Shown here one piece after another: positions 1-4,028 of a stretch of 6,983 nt of DNA. Both the position numbers and the translations under genes were made by a program. This DNA is from an uncultured Anaerolineaceae bacterium (GTDB lineage Bacteria > Chloroflexota > Anaerolineae > Anaerolineales > Anaerolineaceae), in assembly GCA_937894825.1 (NCBI GenBank), contig CALCQT010000021.1, forward strand, positions 1-6,983, read 5' to 3'. The notes beneath the pieces are model-generated. The model had not been told where the DNA came from, did no database searches, and saw only the letters and a program-made list of their open reading frames with translations. Within the stretch, counting starts at the first letter, position 1, and the number at the start of each line of letters is the position of its first letter.

Positions 1-24
1 CCCTACACGACGCTCTTCCGATCT
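1..24 (+). other. Illumina TruSeq adapter remnant (artefact)
   Basis: These 24 bases are identical to the 3' end of the standard Illumina TruSeq universal adapter (ending GCTCTTCCGATCT). They are untrimmed library sequence at the contig end, not genome. They are in frame with the following gene and have no stop, so a gene caller would prefix the protein with the spurious residues PYTTLFRS. Confidence 0.97.
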
Positions 25-834
25 AGTGAAGATCTCTTTGTAAATCTGGACTTCAGCAAAATCCCGAATTTCGAAAATGTCCTGATTACCTCTTCCCTCT
101 ACCCGGAAAAGTTTGTTCCTTATCGCGGCACCACCGTCGTTCTGGCCTATGATTCCGAAAGACTGCCGGAACCTCCGAAGAACTGGGACGAACTGGAAGC
201 TTATATCGCCGCGAATCCCGGCCGCTTCGCTTATAACTCGCCCAGCACCGGCGGCGCAGGCGGCGGTTTTGTCCGCACGGCCATCTACAAATTCCTGCCG
301 GAAGAATCCTATCTGTCCAACGACGCAAAATGGGCCGAACAGTATGACCAGGGTTTCGAACTGCTGGCCAGAATTCACCCGAATCTGTACAAATCCGGCG
401 GTCAGGTCGTTTACCCCAACAAAAACCAGGGCACGCTCGATCTGCTGATCAACCAGGAAGTCGACCTCATTCCTGCCTGGGCTGACCAGACCCTTTCCAA
501 CATCGCCAGCGGTACACTGCCCGCCACGACAAAAATGTATCAGTTCGAAGACTATGCACTGGGCGGAACCGACGTTGTTCTGGCTGTTCCTTCCATCGGT
601 GTTGGCGCGGATGACGCTTATGACTTCATTAACTACGTTATCAGCCCCGAGGGGCAGAAGAAATGCCTGGAACTGATGTTTGCGGTTCCGGTTATTGATG
701 TCGCGACCATTGATTCCGATGCCGCGGTCCTGGTTGAAGGTCTGGACCTGGCCAGCTTCAAAGTGTTCTCGATCGGCAGCCTCGGCGATGAAATCAGTAA
801 GCGCTGGGACAGCGACATCGCTACCCTGAATTAA
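25..834 (+). CDS. ABC transporter solute-binding protein, YnjB-like (5'-truncated)
   Basis: An open frame runs from the adapter junction to TAA at 832-834 and gives 269 residues. It begins SEDLFVNLDFSKIPNF, so the signal peptide and about the first third of a typical 370-400-residue binding protein are missing. Family features visible are a VVLAYDSERLPEPPKNWDEL segment, an NPGRFAYNSP...GGGFVRTAIYKFL stretch like E. coli YnjB, and a C-terminal YDFINYVISPEGQKKCLE segment typical of family 1 extracellular binding proteins. The first internal ATG that a naive caller would use (535) cuts through the domain and is not the real start. The protein would sit outside the cytoplasmic membrane and deliver a ligand to the permease encoded next. 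The ligand cannot be told from sequence; YnjB relatives are often labelled spermidine/putrescine- or thiamine-like without proof. The family is fairly sure, the YnjB subfamily moderately so. Confidence 0.88.
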   Translation, partial: SEDLFVNLDFSKIPNFENVLITSSLYPEKFVPYRGTTVVLAYDSERLPEPPKNWDELEAYIAANPGRFAYNSPSTGGAGGGFVRTAIYKFLPEESYLSNDAKWAEQYDQGFELLARIHPNLYKSGGQVVYPNKNQGTLDLLINQEVDLIPAWADQTLSNIASGTLPATTKMYQFEDYALGGTDVVLAVPSIGVGADDAYDFINYVISPEGQKKCLELMFAVPVIDVATIDSDAAVLVEGLDLASFKVFSIGSLGDEISKRWDSDIATLN

Positions 835-853
835 TCGAATAACAAAGCGTTAA

Positions 854-913
854 CCGGGTTGGGATCCTCCGTTTTCCGGAATGGAGAGAAGGGGATTCCA
901 ACCGGACTTTTTT
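854..913 (+). terminator. Intercistronic hairpin plus T-run (partial terminator/attenuator)
   Basis: Bases 854-869 pair with 891-905: CCGG with CCGG, TTGG with CCAA, then GATCC with GGATT including a G-T pair, and one bulged G at 858. An inner CTCC/GGAG pairing (867-870 with 883-886) is an alternative. The stem is followed after two bases by six T (908-913) and then by the Shine-Dalgarno of the permease gene. This is the shape of a rho-independent terminator between a binding-protein gene and its permease gene, where leaky termination or 3'-end protection gives more binding protein than permease. The function is inferred; the base pairing is read directly. Confidence 0.7.
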
Positions 914-925
914 AGGGAATCATTT

Positions 926-1780
926 ATGGAAAAAAGTTCCTGGAAGAAATATTTATTTATCGCGGCGATGCTGTTCCCATCGTTGTTGATATCCCTGGGG
1001 ATTTTGATCTATCCTCTGCTGAACACCTTTGTCCAGAGCTTCAAGGATCCCGATACCGGCGTTTTTACGCTGGGGAATTATGTCTATCTTTTCACGGACA
1101 AAATCTCAAGTGCCAGCATCCGTTATACCTTTATGATCACCGTGATCACCGTTGTGATCGCGATTATCATCTCGTATATTCTGGCGCTTTATTTGCGCTT
1201 TGCCGATAATTGGATCAGCCGCCTGATCGGGAATATATACCTGTTGCCGCGATTCATCCCCAGTCTGGTCGCGGTGTATGCCATGATTACGATCGTTCGT
1301 GATTCGGGGCTGCTCAACCGTATCTCGTTGCTGTTTGGACAGAATTACAAACCCGGCCTGCTTTATAATGCGAAAGGGATCATCCTGATGAATGTCTGGT
1401 TCAACATCGGCTTTGCAACGATGATCCTGACTTCTTCCCTTTCAGCGATTCAAGACTCGATCATTGAAAGCGCTCGTGACGTTGGCGCGAACCGGCTGCG
1501 GGTCTTTTTCTCAATGATTTTGCCGCTTTCCGTCAAAGACGTCATGATTGCCATGACTTTCATTTTCATGAGCAATATCAGCTCTTTCACCACCCCTTAT
1601 CTGATCGGCCCGAACCATCCGATGATGCTGGGGGTTTACCTGCGCCGGCTTTTCTCCAGTTATCATGAGTATGAACTGGCAGCAGCGACTTCTGTCATAA
1701 TTTTTCTCTTTTCATCCGCATCCGCTGTGGTTTATCTGTATACCAATCTCAAAGAGCAGGCTTGGGAATCTCGCGGGTAA
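926..1780 (+). CDS. ABC transporter permease subunit (binding-protein-dependent importer)
   Basis: The product is a 284-residue integral membrane protein of the MetI-like (BPD_transp_1) family. Hydrophobic segments lie at roughly residues 9-35, 67-91, 104-124, 150-170, 203-222 and 252-272, giving six predicted helices. The cytoplasmic EAA loop that docks on the ATPase is clear at about 180-200: ESARDVGANRLRVFFSMILP keeps the conserved Gly and the terminal LP. I start the gene at ATG 926 and not at the in-frame ATG 881, because AGGGA at 914-918 lies 7 nt upstream of 926, whereas 881 has no Shine-Dalgarno and falls inside the hairpin. It lies 91 nt after the binding-protein gene and is clearly in the same operon. 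Importers of this type need a second permease half and an ATPase. Only a possible stub of the second permease is present (1762-1839) and no ATPase gene is seen. The substrate is unknown. Confidence 0.9.
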   Translation: MEKSSWKKYLFIAAMLFPSLLISLGILIYPLLNTFVQSFKDPDTGVFTLGNYVYLFTDKISSASIRYTFMITVITVVIAIIISYILALYLRFADNWISRLIGNIYLLPRFIPSLVAVYAMITIVRDSGLLNRISLLFGQNYKPGLLYNAKGIILMNVWFNIGFATMILTSSLSAIQDSIIESARDVGANRLRVFFSMILPLSVKDVMIAMTFIFMSNISSFTTPYLIGPNHPMMLGVYLRRLFSSYHEYELAAATSVIIFLFSSASAVVYLYTNLKEQAWESRG

Positions 1781-1839
1781 AAAACACTTTTGACACCGTC
1801 ATCAATGTCGTTATGAAGTGCATGGGGCTTTATCTTTGG
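1762..1839 (+). pseudogene. Probable 5' stub of the second ABC permease gene
   Basis: In the +1 frame relative to the preceding permease, a TTG at 1762 overlaps that gene's end by 19 nt and follows a purine-rich AAAGAG at 1751-1756. It reads MGISRVKNTFDTVINVV then MKCMGLYLW: a charged lead followed by the start of a hydrophobic segment, as second permease subunits of split importers begin. After TGG at 1837-1839 the hydrophobic character is lost (KAQNFAFLNRII) and the frame stops at 1876-1878. From there the DNA is AT-richer and encodes an unrelated gene on the other strand. I infer that the second permease gene was cut by a rearrangement or by a mis-join. The peptide is short, so this rests on position, overlap and character, not on a clear motif. 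Confidence 0.4.
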
Positions 1840-2281
1840 AAAGCCCAGAATTTTGCGTTTTTGAACCGAATAATATGAATATCAGGCCGATTGTTGTGAA
1901 AAACCCTCCAATCAGATTGACCGTTGAAAACCTTCCGACAAGAACCATATCCAGAATAATCCCCGCAAAAACCTGCCCGAGAAATACCAGCAATGTCATC
2001 GTGATAGAAGAAATTTGTTTCACAGTGGTGTTGAAAAGCAAAACAACCGCCACACTGATTACACCGCCCAATAGGCTCCAGCTTTTTATGGCAGGTAATT
2101 GTTGAAAAAACCGGAATGAGTCGCTGAAAATCACCAGCAGACTGGACACAATGAGTCCGGTTATGAAATTAACGACTGTACTCAACTCAGTTCCGGCCTC
2201 AGAAGCCAGTTTCGCGTTGATCGTCCGAGAGAGGACTTTTGTCACTCCGGTAGAAAATGCGAAAATAATTGCTGAAATCAC
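1811..2281 (-). CDS. YdcZ/DUF606-type DMT membrane protein, second of a pair
   Basis: The product has 156 residues and starts at GTG (2279-2281), with AAAGGAG at 2288-2294 placed 6 nt upstream. It has about five hydrophobic segments (roughly residues 1-12, 34-52, 66-85, 92-113 and 121-138). The small size, helix pattern and pairing with a similar upstream gene fit the YdcZ (DUF606) branch of the drug/metabolite transporter superfamily, whose ~140-residue proteins often come as tandem gene pairs that probably make one transporter from two halves. The gap to the upstream gene is 15 nt, so the two are co-transcribed. The last ~10 residues (GLSKDKAPCTS) are polar and read into sequence that also forms the putative permease stub on the plus strand, so the native C-terminus may have been lost and replaced. 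The substrate is unknown. Composition is AT-richer than the ABC genes: 22 G/C in 1861-1920 against 33 in 361-420. Confidence 0.8.
   Translation of the reverse strand: MISAIIFAFSTGVTKVLSRTINAKLASEAGTELSTVVNFITGLIVSSLLVIFSDSFRFFQQLPAIKSWSLLGGVISVAVVLLFNTTVKQISSITMTLLVFLGQVFAGIILDMVLVGRFSTVNLIGGFFTTIGLIFILFGSKTQNSGLSKDKAPCTS
1825..1846. other. Perfect 7-bp inverted repeat at the inferred junction
   Basis: GGGCTTT at 1825-1831 and AAAGCCC at 1840-1846 form a perfect 7-bp stem around an 8-nt loop. On the plus strand it is followed by interrupted T runs (1850-1862), so it might act as a weak terminator for the ABC transcripts. On the minus strand no T run follows. It sits exactly where the permease-like reading ends. 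It may be a terminator or a scar of the rearrangement. Confidence 0.4.
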
Positions 2282-2296
2282 AGAGATCTCCTTTAT

Positions 2297-2719
2297 TTAG
2301 AAAAGCACCATAATGACGATGCCGGTGAGGATAAACGCCAGCCCTGTCATTTTCGTTCTGGTAATCTTTTGGACGGTTGCTCCTAAAAATCCATATTGAT
2401 CTATGAAAATTGAGGTGATGGTTTGCCCCAAAAGTCCCAAAGCTAAAATTGCCGAAACACTGATTTTTCCAAAGGCTAAATTATTGAATAAAGTCGTGCC
2501 GACGCCAACCGTGCCGCCGAGAAGGAATTGAGCGGGTACCTTTTTTATGGTTTGCCATTGGGGCCGCCTCAGAGAAAGGATGAGAATACTGATCAATAAT
2601 CCGATGATGTGGATGACCATGGTTGCAAAAAAGCTGCCGAGGGTTGCAGAAAGTTGGCCATTGAGCACGATCATCACTGCGACGAAAACACCTGTAAATG
2701 CCGATAACAATTCAATCAT
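2297..2719 (-). CDS. YdcZ/DUF606-type DMT membrane protein, first of a pair
   Basis: The product has 140 residues and starts at ATG (2717-2719), with a full AGGAGG Shine-Dalgarno at 2726-2731. The N-terminal helix carries the family-like stretch VLNGQLSATLGSFFATMV, comparable to the Q/N...L..LGS region of YdcZ proteins. Further hydrophobic segments are at roughly 34-50, 64-82, 88-108 and 122-140. Only a cytoplasmic-looking RRPQWQTIKK loop and a KITRTK loop are strongly charged. It is followed after 15 nt by a second protein of the same kind, so the pair very probably forms one membrane unit. It is divergent from the YeiL-like regulator gene across a ~475-bp control region. YdcZ-family function is poorly established and I infer only a small-molecule transporter, probably an exporter. 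Confidence 0.85.
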   Translation of the reverse strand: MIELLSAFTGVFVAVMIVLNGQLSATLGSFFATMVIHIIGLLISILILSLRRPQWQTIKKVPAQFLLGGTVGVGTTLFNNLAFGKISVSAILALGLLGQTITSIFIDQYGFLGATVQKITRTKMTGLAFILTGIVIMVLF

Positions 2720-2738
2720 TGTATGCCTCCTGTCACTC

Positions 2739-2767
2739 AGTATATAAAGACTGTGCGGAAGACAACC
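2739..2767 (-). promoter_or_regulatory. Alternative proximal promoter for the YdcZ-type pair
   Basis: Read on the minus strand, TATACT (2744-2739) matches a -10 box in 5 of 6 bases, with GGTTGT 17 nt upstream (2767-2762) or TTGTCT at a short 15 nt. Transcription would start about where the AGGAGG begins, giving a very short leader. The -35 is poor, so this is only a possibility beside the distal motif at 2801-2833. Confidence 0.25.
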
Positions 2768-2777
2768 AGGACCTATG

Positions 2778-2833
2778 TCATAATTTGTTTATTGATCGTG
2801 ATTTTGAAACAAATATGATATGAGTGTCAAAAG
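2778..2833 (-). promoter_or_regulatory. Distal promoter/operator region for the YdcZ-type pair
   Basis: On the minus strand the order is CTTTTGACACT (2833-2823), five bases, CATATTTG (2817-2810), then a -10-like CAAAAT (2806-2801) placed 18 nt after TTGACA. The same CTTTTGACACT-N5-CA[AT]AT[AT]TG arrangement faces the other way in front of the regulator gene (3037-3060). An imperfect inverted repeat also lies here: TCATA-A-TTTGTTT (2778-2790) with AAACAAATATGA (2807-2818), spaced by 16 nt. The consensus -35, weak -10 and symmetrical A/T motif suggest a regulated promoter, with the adjacent Crp/Fnr-type protein the first candidate to bind. Binding is inferred. Confidence 0.45.
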
Positions 2834-2862
2834 TACCATTTTGTTTATTAACGTTCTCACAC

Positions 2863-3017
2863 GTAGGGGCGATTCCTGATCGCCCGTTGTGCCAAAGGCA
2901 CAATCGTGCACAGCAATGAGCAGAATGGCGAGTTTCAATTTTGCAGAAGATGCGGATGCGCCTCGCGCTTCGCGCATGCTTCGCGACGGCGCACGGGCGA
3001 TCAGGAATCGCCCCTAC
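2863..3017. repeat. REPIN/BIME-like foldback element
   Basis: A 24-bp perfect terminal inverted repeat starts GTAGGGGCGATTCCTGATCG (2863-2886) and is mirrored at 2994-3017, with weaker pairing continuing a few bases inward. Each arm is itself a hairpin: GGGCGAT, 5-nt loop, ATCGCCC at 2867-2885, and likewise at 2995-3013. A GTAG tetranucleotide heads the left arm and CTAC ends the right one. A hairpin headed by GTAG is the known hallmark of REP sequences, and two REPs in opposite orientation form a BIME/REPIN, thought to be moved by REP-associated tyrosine transposases acting in trans. The core holds a 7-bp hairpin TTGTGCC-AAA-GGCACAA (2887-2903), a TGCGCC/GGCGCA pairing (2957-2962 with 2988-2993) and a direct repeat of GCTTCGCG (2967 and 2978). 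No coding frame in it is credible. It is longer than the usual ~110-bp REPIN. Its copy number elsewhere in the genome is unknown. Confidence 0.7.
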
Positions 3018-3036
3018 AAAAGTGTGCTGTTTAATG

Positions 3037-3073
3037 CTTTTGACACTTGCACCAAATATGAGAAAAATATTTG
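3037..3073 (+). promoter_or_regulatory. Promoter/operator region for the YeiL-like regulator
   Basis: CTTTTGACACT (3037-3047) contains a perfect -35 hexamer TTGACA (3040-3045). A -10-like AAAAAT (3063-3068) follows at 17 nt. Between and over them lies a perfect 7-bp inverted repeat, CAAATAT (3053-3059) and ATATTTG (3067-3073), with a 7-nt spacer. CAAATATGA also occurs at 2810-2818 on the other flank of the foldback element. The layout suggests a regulated promoter with an A/T-rich dyad as operator, possibly autoregulatory. The leader to the regulator start would be about 120 nt, in which I see no further gene. Confidence 0.45.
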
Positions 3074-3194
3074 TGGATTGAGGTAACTGGCAGTCACCCG
3101 ATGCGGGAAGAAAAGGGTATCGGACAAAATAATAAAGGCGTTGAATTGATGCGGCCGGGAAGTTATCGCGGTATTTCATCTCATGGAGGCGAAA

Positions 3195-3869
3195 ATGCGG
3201 ATGGAAAAAGTAAAGAAAGAGCATTTTGATTTTCTCAAGAAGATTGGATTTTCCCCGACGAATCTGGGAGACTTTTCTCTGAAGGTTTATGAAAAAGGGG
3301 AATATGTTTTCCTTCAGGGAGATGAGATCCGGAATATCGCTGTAATATATTCCGGAAAAGTACACATCGAAATCAGCGCGAAAACAGGAAAAACGTTATT
3401 GCTGGCAATTTATTCCAGTTCGGCATTGTTAGGCGACATTGAATTTTTCACCGACACTTTGGCGACCAGCTGTGCAAAAGCGGTCACATCGGTTTCATTG
3501 CTCAGCGTCCGTTTCGATCGGCTTCGGGATGAGAACACACAGATTTTATCGATTCTTGGCCATTCGTTAGCACATAAACTGGCTCGCAGTGTTCAAAATA
3601 ACGCGATGAATATTCTGAACGAAGCGGATGCGAGAATTGCTTCTTATATTTGCCTCACGGCGGAGAATGGCTGTTTCCAGGCGAATTTGACAAAACTTGC
3701 GGAGATTCTTGGGATAAGCTACCGGCACCTATCCAGAACGCTTCAAAAACTATGTTCGCAGGAAGTTCTGGAAAAAGACAGGCAAGTTTTTTTCATAAAA
3801 GACCCTGAAAAGCTACAGGCTTTGGCGCAGGATCATTATTCTTCCTCGGATATTCTTTTAAGGAAATAG
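3195..3869 (+). CDS. Crp/Fnr-family transcriptional regulator, YeiL-like
   Basis: The product is a 224-residue DNA-binding regulator. I start it at ATG 3195 because GGAGG at 3185-3189 lies 5 nt upstream; the in-frame ATG at 3183 overlaps that Shine-Dalgarno and adds only four residues. Residues ~26-105 form a cyclic-nucleotide-binding-type beta roll (VYEKGEYVFLQGDEIRNIAV, SGKVHIEI, LLGDIEFF). Residues ~110-140 form the long dimer helix. The winged helix-turn-helix covers ~162-202, with a recognition region ILGISYRHLSRTLQKL followed by a wing ending FFIKDPEKLQALA. The GxSYRHL motif, the LxGxIE stretch and the tail resemble E. coli YeiL. The cAMP-contacting Arg-Ser of CRP is replaced (LATSCAK), so cAMP is unlikely to be the ligand. 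It is divergent from two YdcZ-type transporter genes, which it probably controls. It ends just before a terminator shared with the convergent phosphatase gene. Confidence 0.88.
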   Translation: MRMEKVKKEHFDFLKKIGFSPTNLGDFSLKVYEKGEYVFLQGDEIRNIAVIYSGKVHIEISAKTGKTLLLAIYSSSALLGDIEFFTDTLATSCAKAVTSVSLLSVRFDRLRDENTQILSILGHSLAHKLARSVQNNAMNILNEADARIASYICLTAENGCFQANLTKLAEILGISYRHLSRTLQKLCSQEVLEKDRQVFFIKDPEKLQALAQDHYSSSDILLRK

Positions 3870-3976
3870 GGTGCACCTGTCCGGAATGCGTTGTCCTTGC
3901 GCTTGCTTTTGGGAATAATTACTGGCCAGGCGGGACAAGGCACCGGATTTTCTGCGTGAAACCGACATGGGAAAAG

Positions 3977-4007
3977 AAAACAGGCTGCCAGTTGGCAACC
4001 TGTTTTT
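3977..4007. terminator. Bidirectional rho-independent terminator
   Basis: AAAACAGG (3977-3984) pairs with CCTGTTTT (3999-4006), and TGCCA (3986-3990) with TGGCA (3993-3997), with one C/A mismatch and a very small loop. T5 (4003-4007) follows on the plus strand. On the minus strand the stem is followed by TTTTCTTTTCC. It can stop the regulator transcript from the left and the phosphatase transcript from the right. The rest of the 159-bp gap (3870-4028) shows no gene. Confidence 0.85.
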
Positions 4008-4028
4008 GTGCAGATCGGAACGGAGGAA

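Noticed and set aside
113..448. Open frame of 111 codons on the plus strand
   Set aside because: It is an out-of-frame shadow within the solute-binding protein gene, which is open through the whole stretch in its own frame.
1787..1796. A third CTTTTGACAC matching the two motifs flanking the foldback element
   Set aside because: It lies in the putative permease stub and no matching CA[AT]AT[AT]TG follows at 5 nt. It is probably coincidence, though its nearness to the junction is worth remembering.
2778..3365. Open frame of 195 codons on the minus strand
   Set aside because: It runs through the foldback element and into the 5' part of the regulator gene in antisense. The product has no recognisable domain and there is no Shine-Dalgarno.
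3871..3951. Loose inverted similarity GGTGCACCTGTCC / GGGACAAGGCACC after the regulator gene
   Set aside because: Pairing is imperfect with a loop of over 50 nt, and a far better terminator follows at 3977-4007.
4012..4020. AGATCGGAA, matching the first bases of the Illumina read-through adapter
   Set aside because: The match is only 9 bases and breaks before GAGC. It lies in smoothly continuing sequence between terminator and stop codon, so chance is enough.
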